Positions 9,596-18,366 of a stretch of 64,000 nucleotides of DNA are shown in pieces. The stretch is from contig NZ_PGEX01000001.1 in assembly GCF_002797675.1 (NCBI RefSeq), positions 2,294,001 to 2,358,000 on the forward strand, in the 5' to 3' direction. The DNA is from Hallerella succinigenes (GTDB lineage Bacteria; Fibrobacterota; Fibrobacteria; Fibrobacterales; Fibrobacteraceae). Positions within the stretch are counted from its first letter, which is position 1, and the number at the start of each line of letters is the position of its first letter. The notes beneath the pieces are model-generated. The model was not told the DNA's origin, ran no database searches, and saw nothing but the letters and a program-made list of their open reading frames with translations. The translations under genes and the position numbers were made by a program.

Positions 9596-9623
9596 GGTTC
9601 GCAGAAATGCGGGCCTTTTTTTT
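9596..9623 (+). terminator. Intrinsic terminator after the Asn/Arg-rich protein gene
   Basis: GGTTCGCA pairs with TGCGGGCC (two G-T pairs) around a GAAA loop, followed by eight T. Confidence 0.8.
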
Positions 9624-9644
9624 GGACAGAAAGAGCTATCGAAA

Positions 9645-9676
9645 AGAAAAGGCAACCAAGCGGTTGCCTTTTCTTG
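9645..9676. terminator. Hairpin terminator downstream of murA
   Basis: AGAAAAGGCAACC and GGTTGCCTTTTCT form a long perfect stem; A/T flanks on both sides allow termination of murA on the minus strand. Confidence 0.75.
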
Positions 9677-9702
9677 TTTGCCGTTTTGACTTTTTCTTTG
9701 GA

Positions 9703-10971
9703 TTAGGATTGGTCGCTTAAACGAACAACCATTCCGCCGAGCTTTGCCATCTTGGCTTCGAAGTTTTCATAACCGCGGTCTAGATGGTAAATGCGGCTGA
9801 CGCGCGTTTCACCGTCTGCGACAAGGCCCGCGATGACGAGGGCTGCAGCAGCGCGTAGATCCGACGCCATGACCGGTGCGCCTTGGAGCTTTTCGACGCC
9901 CTTGATCGTTGCCGTGTTGCCTTCGAGAGAAATGTTTGCACCAAGGCGGTTCAATTCGGCGACGTGTTTAAAGCGGTCGATATAAACAGTATCGCGGATC
10001 TTACTTTCGCCAGGGACGGTTGCAAGGACGGCCATCAGTGGCGCCTGCAGGTCGGTGGGGAAGCCCGGGTAGGGAACCGCTTCCACGTGGACCGGTTTCA
10101 GGTCGCGGCTCGAAGCATCGACTTCTGCCCAGTCCTTACCGGTGTGAACGATACAGCCCATTTCTTCAAAGATGTCAAGAAGCGATTTGATATGGATCGG
10201 GTCGCACTTGGTCGTCTTGACTTTACCGCGGCTAATGACCGCGCCGCAGAGGAAGGAACCCGCTTCGATTCGGTCTGGAATCGTTTCGCTAAAGCCCGGA
10301 TGCATTTCTTCGACACCGTGGACAACGAGGGATCGCGTTCCCCGGCCTTCGATCTTTACGCCCATACTCAGGAGTAAATCGACGAGGGAATCGATTTCCG
10401 GTTCAATCGCTGCGTTTTCAAGAACGCTTGTACCTTTGGCTAGAGTCGCTGCCATGAGAACGTTCACCGTAGCGCCAACGGAAGAAATCGGAAATCGGAA
10501 GTTGCCACCCGGAAGGCGTCCGTTCGAAGTCGCTTCCACATAGCCGTGGGTTACTTCGATATTTGCACCGAGAGCTTCAAGGCCTTTCAAGTGCAAGTCT
10601 ACAGGACGCGGCCCCCAAGCGCATCCGCCCGGAAGCGATACGCGGCAACGGCCAAAGCGAGAAACCAGAGGGCCGAGAACGTAAAAGCTTGCACGCATCG
10701 TGCTCACGAGCTCATACGGAGCTTCCAAATGGTTTGCGCCATGCGTGTCCACCTTGAATTCATGCGGACCTCCGTCGATACGGCAACCGATGACGCGGAG
10801 CACGTTCGACATCGTCTTTGTGTCGCGCAAATAGGGAACGTTCGTAATCGTGGTCACGCCGTCTGCGAGCATGGCTGCTGTCATTGTCGCAAGAACTGCA
10901 TTCTTTGCCCCAGAGATTTCAACTTCGCCGCTAAGCGGTTTGCCGGTGGGAACTATCGAAAAGGAATCCAT
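9703..10971 (-). CDS. murA: UDP-N-acetylglucosamine 1-carboxyvinyltransferase
   Basis: First committed step of peptidoglycan synthesis: transfers enolpyruvate from PEP to UDP-GlcNAc. The N-terminal S-G-A-K-N-A motif, the catalytic loop P-G-G-C-A-W-G (Cys117) and R-P-V-D-L-H are present; 422 residues is the usual length. The loop carries Cys rather than Asp, the form normally sensitive to fosfomycin (family knowledge). A GYF/RDD gene lies 5 bases upstream on the same strand and is probably cotranscribed. Confidence 0.97.
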   Translation of the reverse strand: MDSFSIVPTGKPLSGEVEISGAKNAVLATMTAAMLADGVTTITNVPYLRDTKTMSNVLRVIGCRIDGGPHEFKVDTHGANHLEAPYELVSTMRASFYVLGPLVSRFGRCRVSLPGGCAWGPRPVDLHLKGLEALGANIEVTHGYVEATSNGRLPGGNFRFPISSVGATVNVLMAATLAKGTSVLENAAIEPEIDSLVDLLLSMGVKIEGRGTRSLVVHGVEEMHPGFSETIPDRIEAGSFLCGAVISRGKVKTTKCDPIHIKSLLDIFEEMGCIVHTGKDWAEVDASSRDLKPVHVEAVPYPGFPTDLQAPLMAVLATVPGESKIRDTVYIDRFKHVAELNRLGANISLEGNTATIKGVEKLQGAPVMASDLRAAAALVIAGLVADGETRVSRIYHLDRGYENFEAKMAKLGGMVVRLSDQS

Positions 10972-10976
10972 ATAAA

Positions 10977-11783
10977 TTAATCCTTATTTAAATCTTTGTT
11001 CTCGTCGGAATCCGCGTTCTTCTTGCGAATGTGAATCACCTGGGTGCGGGCGAAAAAGTCATGCAGGGCACGCTTTTTCGGATCGATCACTGCGATGACG
11101 TAACCGATTCCGTAGAAGACAAGAGTTGCCTGGGTGAGCAGGCTAAAAATGTAGCGGACAATCGCGCCGGAAAGTTTCAGCTTAGAACCATCAGCGCGTT
11201 CGATTTTCAAATGCAACAGGAACTTTCCCGGCGTCGCCGAAAGGAACCCGTTGAATCCGACAAAGTAAAGGGTCTGGATGATGAACCAGATGCCGAGGAG
11301 ATCCGTCATTCCCGGAATCGACATGAACTCATTGCTGAGATTGGCCGCCATCGGGTCTGCGGAATACTTGTCGATAAAAGCGTTGGACGCTTCGACGACC
11401 GTGTTGAAGTCGATCAGGTTTGTCCAGTCGAGGATGTGAACTCCCAGTTTCCAGAGCATCGCAATGATGAACCAGTCGATGATGATGGCGCCTGCGCGAA
11501 CAAAGAAGCCTGCGAAGGTCTTCTTCTGGAATTCTTCGATGCGTTCTTTCAAGATCGCTTCGACGGTTTCGCGGAGCATACGCTCGTCTTCTTCGGAATG
11601 GCTTGCGACTTCCGCGTCGAGCGCTTCTTTCCAAGTAATCCAATTGTCGAGCCCTTTGTGCCAGACAAGGGAGTTTTCGTGAATCTGCTGCTTGCTGTGC
11701 AGCATCTGTAAATCTTCGAAACTGACCGGGCCTTGACGGCGGTCGCCTTCTAGTATGCTTTCATCAATGTAAAACCAATTCAT
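10977..11783 (-). CDS. GYF_2-RDD domain membrane protein
   Basis: The N-terminal 55 residues (W-F-Y-I-D then G-P-V-S-F-E-D-L and W-H-K-G-L-D-N-W) match the GYF_2 domain. The rest is an RDD-type membrane domain with the R-A-G-A-I-I-I-D-W signature near residue 100, several hydrophobic helices and T-P-G-K-F-L-L. RDD proteins are poorly characterised; some act in ion or small-molecule transport. The gene sits directly upstream of murA and divergent from rapA. Confidence 0.85.
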   Translation of the reverse strand: MNWFYIDESILEGDRRQGPVSFEDLQMLHSKQQIHENSLVWHKGLDNWITWKEALDAEVASHSEEDERMLRETVEAILKERIEEFQKKTFAGFFVRAGAIIIDWFIIAMLWKLGVHILDWTNLIDFNTVVEASNAFIDKYSADPMAANLSNEFMSIPGMTDLLGIWFIIQTLYFVGFNGFLSATPGKFLLHLKIERADGSKLKLSGAIVRYIFSLLTQATLVFYGIGYVIAVIDPKKRALHDFFARTQVIHIRKKNADSDENKDLNKD

Positions 11784-11823
11784 AAGTCGTTTCTAAATCT
11801 ACAAAAATGCTAACTTGCGCATT

Positions 11824-14772
11824 ATGAGTACATTCCAAATCGGTCAGCGTTATATCAGTGAACAAGAACCTGAACTGGGTGTGGGTCGAGTTCAGAAAAT
11901 TGAGTTCAAGAACATCACGATCGAATTCCCTGCTGTGAAGCAGTCTCGAATCTATCGCACGACTGCAGCTCCCATTAAGCGTTACCTTTTGTCAGTCGGC
12001 GAAAATGCCAAGAACGAAAAGGGAATGAGCTTTACCGTTGAAAATATCTGCATGGATAATGGCCTTGCCATTTACTTGGGCCGTGGCGGACGTGAAATGA
12101 AGGAGTCGGATTTAAGCCCGAAGGCGGCTCCGCGAGTCTCCGATATCTTTTCTCAGCTGATCCGTGGTAATTGCGCCGACAATAAGGAGTTTGTGCGTCG
12201 TGAAACGGCGAATGAACTTTCTTGCGAATGGCAACGTTCCTCGGTACGTGGCATGATCGGTCCGCGTGTGAACCTGATTCCGCACCAGTATTACCTTTGC
12301 AGACGTGCCTGCACTTCCAGTGCGATTCCGCGTTTGATGCTTTCCGATGAAGTCGGTCTAGGTAAAACGATCGAAGCCGGCATGATCTGGCATTCCTTGC
12401 GCAGCACGGGCCGCATTACGCGAACACTCATCCTTGTGCCGGAATCGCTGAAGCACCAGTGGATGACGGAAATGTACCGTCGCTTTAACCATGTATTCAC
12501 CTTGGTGGATGAAGGCTATATTCGCAGCTTCCTTGAAAGCGGTATGCATGAAAGCGACAATCCGAATCCGTTCAATCAGGCAAACGATGTGATTTGCACG
12601 ATTGAATTCGTGATGAGCCAGCCGGCTGTGACGCAAGATTTTCTGAGCGCGGAATGGGATCTGACGATTGTCGATGAAGCTCATCATTTGGTCTGCGAAG
12701 ACGACTTTACGAGTAAGGAATATCTGCTCGTGAATTCGATTACGACTCGAACCAAGGGCCTTTTGCTTTTGACGGGTACGCCTCTCCAGTTGCAACCGGA
12801 ATCGCACTTTAACCGTTTGAAGATGCTCGATCCGGCGCGCTTTACCGCTTACCAGGAATTCTTGAAGGACGAAGAATCCTACCGCAAGATTGTGCGCGAT
12901 CTTTCGAAGCTCCCGGTGGAATCGGAAGAACCGATGACCTGGGACGACTTGAACGAAGTGCTCCCGAAAAATTCTCCGATTCGCGAATGGCTCTCCAAGG
13001 AAAATTCCCGTGAGATGACCGCTGCAGAATGGGTGCGTCGCATTGTCGATGCTCTCGGTACAGGCTCTGTCGTCTTCCGCAACACGCGTCGCAGCGTAGG
13101 CGGATTCCCCAAACGCGAACTGTACGAAGTGGAACTGAAACCGGTTCCGCAGTACAGAACGCTCGTCGAAAAGGCAAGCGAAGCGGATCCGGATCATTCG
13201 TTCGATATTCTCGTGGACGGTCTCTTGATTACCAAGTACAAGTCCACGTGGAACATGGATGAACGCATTCCTTGGCTGCTCGGATTTTTGAAGGAACATT
13301 TGAAGGACAAGGTTCTTCTCATTTGCGAACACCCAGATGTAGTGAACGCTCTCGCGAGCGTTCTCGCAGAAGAAATCGGTGAAAATGCGTATGTGACCTT
13401 TACCGAAGATATGTCGATCCTCGCACGCGACCGTGCCGCGGCAAGCTTTGCCGATGAACGCGGGCCGATGCTTATGATCGCTTCGGAAATCGGTTCGGAA
13501 GGTCGTAATTTCCAGTTCAGCCACGATTTGATTTTGTTCGATCTTCCGCTCGATGCAGCTCTCGTGGAACAGCGTATTGGACGTTTGGACCGTATCGGTC
13601 AGACGCAGACGATTCGTGTGCACGTGCCGTATGTGAAGGGCAGTGCGCAAGAAGTGATCTTCCGCTGGTACAATGAAGGCCTTGGAGCATTCGGTGCGCC
13701 TCTCATGAGCGGTGGAGAACTTTTCCTCAAGTACACGGAAACTTTGATTGCGGCGATGGCCGATCCGAAGCACAAGCTTTCGAAGTTTATGAAGGAAACG
13801 ATTCCGCTGGTGCAGAAGGACAGCGAAATGCTCCGCAAGAACATTGAAAAGGGCCGCGATAAACTTTTGGAATTCAACTCGCGCGATCCGCAGGTTTCGA
13901 AGCAGATTACGGATGAAATCCGGAATATCGACGCCGATGAACGTTTGCAGAATTTGATGATCGATACGCTCATGGCCGCAGGCGTGGAAGTGGAAAAGGG
14001 TTATGTTCCAACGAGCATGATCTTCCGCGCTGGCTCTCAGGTCGAAGGCGGTACGATTCCGGGACTTCCGACTCGCACGATGCTCGACAAGACTCTTGCC
14101 GCAGGCCCGAAGGACGGCTCGGAAAAGTCGGACGATGGTGCTGGCGAACTCACCGGTACGTTTGACCGTACCGTGGCGATGCAACACGATGAAATTTCTT
14201 TTTTGAGCTTTGAACATCCGCTTGCTCAGGGCGTAATCGATATGGCGACGGCTTCGGGCAAGGGGCTTACCGCTTGCGTCATTTGGGACGATGCCGGTTC
14301 AAAGGATATGCTCATGCAGTATAACTTTGTCGTGGAACCGTCCGTACCTGCCGCATGGGGACTTTCGAGTCTCGCCGGTCCTGCATTCATTCGCGTGCTG
14401 GTCGATTCCCAGGGCAAGGATTGCTCGGATCGTTTGGATGCAATGGACAAGGGCAAAATGCGCAATGCAAATGTGCCGCAGAAGGTACCTGTGGTCACCG
14501 AAAAACTTCGCTATTTCGCAAGTACGGGTCACGCTCTCGCCAAGCGTATCGCCACGCAAAAGATGGAAGCGATTGCCGCGGAATCCGCGAAGAAGGTGGA
14601 AGAACGCGCCGAACAGGAATATCAGCGTATGAACCATTTGCTGACTTTGCGCGGCAAGGCTCAGAACAGTGCCCTTCTCGATCATCTTCGTAAAAACGTG
14701 GCTCTTCACAAGAAGGCCGCGTTAAACCCGCAGCTCCGTCTGGATTCTATCCGTCTTCTCGTCTGCCGCTAA
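11824..14772 (+). CDS. rapA: RNA polymerase-associated SNF2-family ATPase
   Basis: RapA recycles RNA polymerase from post-termination complexes by Swi2/Snf2 ATPase activity. The Walker A motif D-E-V-G-L-G-K-T is near residue 180, D-E-A-H is at 284-287, and helicase motif VI contains I-G-R-L-D-R-I-G-Q. At 982 residues it matches the RapA length of about 970, with an N-terminal Tudor-like region and a C-terminal RapA-specific part rich in charged helices. ATG 11824 is preferred over TTG 11815. proB follows after 22 bases. Confidence 0.9.
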   Translation: MSTFQIGQRYISEQEPELGVGRVQKIEFKNITIEFPAVKQSRIYRTTAAPIKRYLLSVGENAKNEKGMSFTVENICMDNGLAIYLGRGGREMKESDLSPKAAPRVSDIFSQLIRGNCADNKEFVRRETANELSCEWQRSSVRGMIGPRVNLIPHQYYLCRRACTSSAIPRLMLSDEVGLGKTIEAGMIWHSLRSTGRITRTLILVPESLKHQWMTEMYRRFNHVFTLVDEGYIRSFLESGMHESDNPNPFNQANDVICTIEFVMSQPAVTQDFLSAEWDLTIVDEAHHLVCEDDFTSKEYLLVNSITTRTKGLLLLTGTPLQLQPESHFNRLKMLDPARFTAYQEFLKDEESYRKIVRDLSKLPVESEEPMTWDDLNEVLPKNSPIREWLSKENSREMTAAEWVRRIVDALGTGSVVFRNTRRSVGGFPKRELYEVELKPVPQYRTLVEKASEADPDHSFDILVDGLLITKYKSTWNMDERIPWLLGFLKEHLKDKVLLICEHPDVVNALASVLAEEIGENAYVTFTEDMSILARDRAAASFADERGPMLMIASEIGSEGRNFQFSHDLILFDLPLDAALVEQRIGRLDRIGQTQTIRVHVPYVKGSAQEVIFRWYNEGLGAFGAPLMSGGELFLKYTETLIAAMADPKHKLSKFMKETIPLVQKDSEMLRKNIEKGRDKLLEFNSRDPQVSKQITDEIRNIDADERLQNLMIDTLMAAGVEVEKGYVPTSMIFRAGSQVEGGTIPGLPTRTMLDKTLAAGPKDGSEKSDDGAGELTGTFDRTVAMQHDEISFLSFEHPLAQGVIDMATASGKGLTACVIWDDAGSKDMLMQYNFVVEPSVPAAWGLSSLAGPAFIRVLVDSQGKDCSDRLDAMDKGKMRNANVPQKVPVVTEKLRYFASTGHALAKRIATQKMEAIAAESAKKVEERAEQEYQRMNHLLTLRGKAQNSALLDHLRKNVALHKKAALNPQLRLDSIRLLVCR

Positions 14773-14794
14773 AATTACTTTGTAAGGTATTCCA

Positions 14795-15937
14795 ATGAGT
14801 GAATTACGTCGAAACATTTTAGGAGAAGCCAAGCGTATCGTCATCAAGATCGGTTCTCGTATTTTGGTGGATTCGGTCCGCGGTGGAGTCCGCACATCTT
14901 TTATTCAGAAGTTTGCTCACTCTGTGGCAAAGCTTGTGGAAGATGGCAAGGAAGTCATCGTGGTGACGAGCGGTGCCGTGGGAACGGGCATGGCAATTCT
15001 CGGTTATGATGAAAAGCCGAAGGTCCTTGCGGAAAAGCAGGCTTGCGCCGCTGTCGGACAGATCGATTTGATGTACGTCTACCGAGAAATGTTCCTCGGT
15101 AACGGATTTGCCGTGGGACAGATTCTGCTTTCGGCAGATGACTTCCGCGACCGCGTGCGTTACAAGAATTTGCAGAATACGTTGAAGACGATGATTTCAA
15201 AAAAAATCATTCCGCTCATCAACGAAAACGATTCTTTGGTGGTGAAGGAACTGAACGGCATTGGCGATAACGACAAGCTTTCAAGCGACGTCGCTCTCTT
15301 CTTTGACGCGGATCTTTTGGTCGTCTTTACCGATGAAGACGGACTCTTTGACGACAATCCGAAGAAGAATCCGAAGGCGCGCCTTTTGCGCTTTGTTCCG
15401 GAAATCACGCCGGACATCATCGCACTTACGGGCAAGCCGGGTGAAAATGGTTCCGCAGTCAGCACGGGCGGTATGCGTTCCAAGGTGGAATCCATTCGCG
15501 CGGTGGTGAAAAGCGGCTGTAACGCGTTCCTCGCAAATGGAATGAAGGTTCTCCCGCATGAAATTATCTATGGGGATGCTGTCGGTACTCTGTTCATCGG
15601 CAGCCACAAAAAGCTCGGCAGCCGTAAGCGTTGGCTCTCTTTTGTGAGCACGCCGAGTGGAAGCGTTGTCGTGGACGATGGTTGCGCAGAAGCTTTGCGT
15701 AAGAAACATTCGAGCTTGCTCCCGGTGGGCGTCGTCGCGGTCCAAAAACAGTTTAAAGCGGGGGATTTAATCGAAGTTCTTTCGCAGCAGGGTGAACGCC
15801 TTGCCCGCGGTATCGCTCAGCTGGACAGTGCAAACGTGCAGCTCGTGTTGCAAAAGAAAACGGCTCTGGTCCGTTCGATATTGGGCGAAGACTCTCCGGA
15901 AGAAGTCATCCACAAGAACGATCTCGTCGTTTTTTAA
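14795..15937 (+). CDS. proB: Glutamate 5-kinase with PUA domain
   Basis: Phosphorylates glutamate as the first step of proline synthesis. It has the amino acid kinase fold with V-I-K-I-G-S-R near the start, V-T-S-G-A-V-G-T-G, N-E-N-D-S-L in the middle, and G-G-M-R-S-K. A PUA domain occupies about residues 280-370 (V-D-D-G-C-A-E-A-L, A-G-D-L-I-E-V). The length of 380 fits the kinase-PUA form. AAGG upstream of ATG 14795 is the ribosome-binding site. proA is not adjacent. Confidence 0.95.
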   Translation: MSELRRNILGEAKRIVIKIGSRILVDSVRGGVRTSFIQKFAHSVAKLVEDGKEVIVVTSGAVGTGMAILGYDEKPKVLAEKQACAAVGQIDLMYVYREMFLGNGFAVGQILLSADDFRDRVRYKNLQNTLKTMISKKIIPLINENDSLVVKELNGIGDNDKLSSDVALFFDADLLVVFTDEDGLFDDNPKKNPKARLLRFVPEITPDIIALTGKPGENGSAVSTGGMRSKVESIRAVVKSGCNAFLANGMKVLPHEIIYGDAVGTLFIGSHKKLGSRKRWLSFVSTPSGSVVVDDGCAEALRKKHSSLLPVGVVAVQKQFKAGDLIEVLSQQGERLARGIAQLDSANVQLVLQKKTALVRSILGEDSPEEVIHKNDLVVF

Positions 15938-15956
15938 CGTCAAATTCCAAAAAAGA

Positions 15957-15984
15957 AAAGCGGACCGAAAGGCCCGCTTTTTCG
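15957..15984. terminator. Intrinsic terminator after proB
   Basis: AAAAGCGG(A)CC and GGCCCGCTTTT pair around GAAA, followed by further T; the symmetric A/T flanks also suit the minus-strand pseudogene that ends at 15990. Confidence 0.8.
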
Positions 15985-15989
15985 TATGC

Positions 15990-16823
15990 TTAATGAGCGT
16001 CTTGAATACAACGGATAGAAAAATATGTGTCTTTATATTCCAACTCAAGTTCGACGGGACTCATGTCGGGCCATTCGTAACCGATAATTTTAAAGGCATA
16101 GTCCAGTGCGCTGCCGTGGCTTGTCGGGTCGCTGGAAGATTGGCTGAAAGTCCAGAAAATTGCCGCATAGCGACTGCCGGGGGCATAGGTCGGCAGAGCT
16201 CCGAATCCATAGTTGTCGGTGCCATAAGTGTGGACATAGGTTCCGTAGATCGTCTTGACGTCTTGCCAATCGTCCGTTTCTGCTTTTAATTTTTGGCCCG
16301 AATACGGACCGAGGGTTACGGTGATGTTTTGCAATGTTTTAAATTCGTCGGTGTTAGGAAGATGGTAGCCCTTGGGGCAGATGCCGTGGACGGTGTCCGC
16401 CATTTCGCAGGTAGCCGCATAACCGCAACCCTTTGGCGTCATGGTTGTAAATGCCCGCGGAGTCAATCGCGGCGCTCCAAGTGTAAAGACGCCCATATTT
16501 TTTGCAGACGTCTGCCGTGTCGCTATGGCAGTAGTTGTTTGGTTCTGGGGAAGACGGGTCTGTCGGATATTCGAAATTCAGATTCTCGGCCATCCACGTT
16601 TGGGATCTAGTACTGTCGGCGATGACGATGGTCTTGTAAATCTGGCCATCGCGTTCGTCAACGAGAGTTCCAAACGAAAATCGTTCGGAACTACTGGAAG
16701 AGGATATGGCGAGAGGGTTTAGCGAAGAGGATGACTCTAGATTGTTTCGCAACCGAGCAGGGCTCCCACAATCAGGTAAAACACAACAGTGAAATTTGAA
16801 ATTCGAGTCAAAGATGTTTTCAT
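15990..16823 (-). pseudogene. FISUMP-type lipoprotein, broken by two frameshifts
   Basis: The minus strand starts with MKTSLTRISN and a lipoprotein signal ending A-L-L-G-C. One base after the Cys codon seems to be lost, since the expected Ser-rich linker (E-S-S-S-S) continues in another frame near 16750. A second shift near 16430, consistent with an extra G in a GGG run, separates the first half of the FISUMP domain (W-M-A-E-N-L-N, G-R-L-Y-T-W-S-A-A) from the second half (C-G-Y, G-I-C-P-K-G-Y-H-L-P). FISUMP is the F. succinogenes major paralogous domain. An IS end inserted 29 bases upstream of the start has probably removed its promoter, consistent with decay. Sequencing error could explain one shift, less easily both. 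Confidence 0.8.
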
Positions 16824-16844
16824 TCGGATAACCCTTGCTAAATT

Positions 16845-16852
16845 TAAAACAA
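16845..16852. repeat. Left target-site duplication TAAAACAA of the island
   Basis: The eight bases directly before the left IS end are repeated directly after the right IS end at 33232-33239. Eight bases is the usual duplication length of IS1595-family elements. Confidence 0.8.
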
Positions 16853-17162
16853 GGCTCTGTTAGTCATTATGGTTGTTGACATCTAGCGTGAATATAGATT
16901 TTATTCTGAAAAAGAGGAAATACGCCTTCAAATAAACATGGACATACGCCGGAAATACGTAGGAATCGCCCGCAGAGTACGCACGTCTTCTCGTCCGAGA
17001 GACCCCGCGGAGGGAGTCCAGAATCTTGTGGCGCCAGAAGAAGGAGGTCTTCAGCCCGATGCCGCATTTTTCCGCGGCAAGACGAGGACATCCTTTTCCT
17101 TCATGTCCTCCACGTACTTCCTTATGATATCGAGCCCGGTTTTTGCATGGTAGAACACGGTG
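16853..17162 (-). mobile_element. IS1595-like remnant A: left end and 3' part of transposase gene
   Basis: It begins with the terminal repeat GGCTCTGTTAGTCATTATGG. The minus strand encodes, across frameshifts, F-Y-H-A-K-T-G-L-D-I-I and then I-G-L-K-T-S-F-F-W-R-H-K-I-L, a segment resembling the start of the core domain of IS1595-type transposases, ending with the C-terminal N-K-I-Y-I-H-A-R-C. The catalytic core is deleted. Its inner edge AACACGGTG (17154-17162) reappears at 33016 where remnant D begins, so A and D look like two halves of one interrupted copy. Confidence 0.7.
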
Positions 17163-17219
17163 AATCTGAAAAACATGCAGAGGTATTCCTAACGGAGCAC
17201 CTCTTTTTTATTTCTAAAA

Positions 17220-17450
17220 TCAATTTTCAGAACGAGTCTTTTCTGTATATTCAGCCCAGATTTCTGTAGCTAAGTATTTGTCACTGCGACAATGGAGATC
17301 AGCAACTCCATCATCTATCAAATCAGCTGTTTCAGACTCATAGTAAATGTCCGTCGCTTCCTGCAAAGATACATGGAACATATCGCTAATACAAGCAATA
17401 ACTCTAGCGCATTTTGCACTTTTCAAAATTTGCTTGCTTGCATCGGTCAT
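17220..17450 (-). CDS. Small DUF3791-like protein, third gene of a toxin-antitoxin-like operon
   Basis: This 76-residue protein has an N-terminal helix (S-A-K-C-A-R-V-I-A-C-I-S) and a C-terminal D-L-H-C-R-S-D-K-Y-L-A-T-E-I segment that resembles the F-H-x-E-G-D motif of one DUF3791 subgroup. Family assignment is tentative. Its start overlaps the stop of the DUF3990 gene (ATGA), so it is translationally coupled to it. By position it is a candidate antitoxin or accessory partner. Confidence 0.6.
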   Translation of the reverse strand: MTDASKQILKSAKCARVIACISDMFHVSLQEATDIYYESETADLIDDGVADLHCRSDKYLATEIWAEYTEKTRSEN

Positions 17451-17917
17451 AATCGCTCACTTTTGATATAGGTCAAGCAACGACGAAGCATTTCTTTAGA
17501 ACGAATGCAATACTGAATATTCGGAGTCACAAACTCCAATAAACCTAAAGTTTCCTGCAATGAAATTTCGCCAGTCAGATATCGATCTAAAGTTAAAATG
17601 ACCCTATCATTGGCGATACCGCCAACAACTAAATCATATTTGCATTCATCTTCTCCTGCCCGACATTTGGATATAAAGTCAAGCCAAGTCTTATCGTAAG
17701 CCTCAAATCGAAAAATATTCCATTCAGTTTCATCGCAGGAAAATTCATAGATATTCAGCCACGCATCTTTTCCCCTACGTTTAAAACGCTCTCCATACCT
17801 TTGAGCCTGTTCCAAAATAGATGTAAGGTAAAAACCTCGCCCAAAATCAAGATATTTACGAGAATGATCCAAATCGGGCCTTTCAACAACAACCGACGAG
17901 GAATGATACAGTCTCAT
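17447..17917 (-). CDS. DUF3990 protein, putative ADP-ribosyltransferase-fold toxin
   Basis: The 156-residue protein begins M-R-L-Y-H-S-S and has L-D-F-G-R-G-F-Y-L-T-S near residue 28, the DUF3990 signature. As I recall the family classification, DUF3990 belongs to the ADP-ribosyltransferase clan; L-Y-H-x-S and G-x-G-F-Y-L-T match the H and Y elements of the NAD-binding H-Y-x motif class. Genes of this type usually sit between or beside DUF3791 genes, as here: both neighbours overlap it by 1-4 bases. A toxin role is inference from this arrangement and fold. Confidence 0.75.
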   Translation of the reverse strand: MRLYHSSSVVVERPDLDHSRKYLDFGRGFYLTSILEQAQRYGERFKRRGKDAWLNIYEFSCDETEWNIFRFEAYDKTWLDFISKCRAGEDECKYDLVVGGIANDRVILTLDRYLTGEISLQETLGLLEFVTPNIQYCIRSKEMLRRCLTYIKSERL

Positions 17918-18132
17918 TAAGTCAGTACCCCTTTTTCCTTCATATATTCCGTAAGGTCTTCCATAAGGTAGCGGGAACCAAACGTATGCAGGACATCGTA
18001 AGAAGGGACAATATAACCGTATAAAATACCCGATTTTTTCAAACGCTTATAAATCTCTCGCTGAGGAAGTTTCAGCAAGAGCGAGAGTTGTCCAATGCAA
18101 TAGGTCACAAACTCAAGCGTTTTATTATCCAT
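17917..18132 (-). CDS. DUF3791 protein, first gene of the DUF3990 operon
   Basis: At 71 residues it carries the typical DUF3791 pattern: an N-terminal helix F-V-T-Y-C-I-G-Q-L, Y-K-R-L-K-K-S-G-I-L, then Y-I-V-P-S-Y-D-V-L-H-T-F-G-S-R-Y-L and D-L-T-E-Y-M-K-E-K-G at the end. Its stop overlaps the DUF3990 start (TAATG). A role as antitoxin to the DUF3990 protein is plausible but not shown by sequence. Confidence 0.75.
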   Translation of the reverse strand: MDNKTLEFVTYCIGQLSLLLKLPQREIYKRLKKSGILYGYIVPSYDVLHTFGSRYLMEDLTEYMKEKGVLT

Positions 18133-18196
18133 ACCCTAAATATACATAAAAATACCCCCCTATATTCAAAAAGGCAAAGCTCAAAAAAATCATTGC

Positions 18197-18340
18197 TGTC
18201 CGGTAAAATTTCTACATTCCATAGTGCTTTTGAATTTGTTTTATGTGCAAAAGAAACTATAGTCAAAAGCGGCGGCTCCCGGAAACGGAAGTCGCCTTTT
18301 TTGTTAGATTTCAGGTTGAATTAAAAAGTTTTACCGGACA
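18197..18340. mobile_element. 144-bp MITE-like element with perfect 12-bp inverted ends
   Basis: TGTCCGGTAAAA at 18197-18208 is matched by its exact reverse complement at 18329-18340. The interior has no credible gene but holds a terminator-like hairpin. No clear target duplication is visible. The ends do not match those of the IS1595-like or IS5-family copies here, so the mobilising transposase lies elsewhere. Confidence 0.55.
18272..18304 (+). terminator. Terminator-like hairpin inside the MITE
   Basis: GGCGGCTCCCG pairs with CGGAAGTCGCC around GAAA (one G-T pair, one mismatch), followed by six T. There is no plus-strand gene upstream, so it is carried by the element rather than by a local operon. 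Confidence 0.6.
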
Positions 18341-18366
18341 CTAATAATTTCTAATCAAAACCTTTC

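Noticed and set aside
9044-9655. Overlapping frames on both strands of the Asn/Arg-rich gene
   Set aside because: Low-complexity DNA leaves all frames open; only the 8866 frame has a signal anchor and ribosome-binding site.
12358-14217. Minus-strand open frame opposite rapA
   Set aside because: Antisense to the helicase core, of unnatural composition.
18088-18324. Plus-strand ORF of 78 codons in the intergenic region
   Set aside because: It runs across the end of the DUF3791 gene and through the MITE and its hairpin; no ribosome-binding site.
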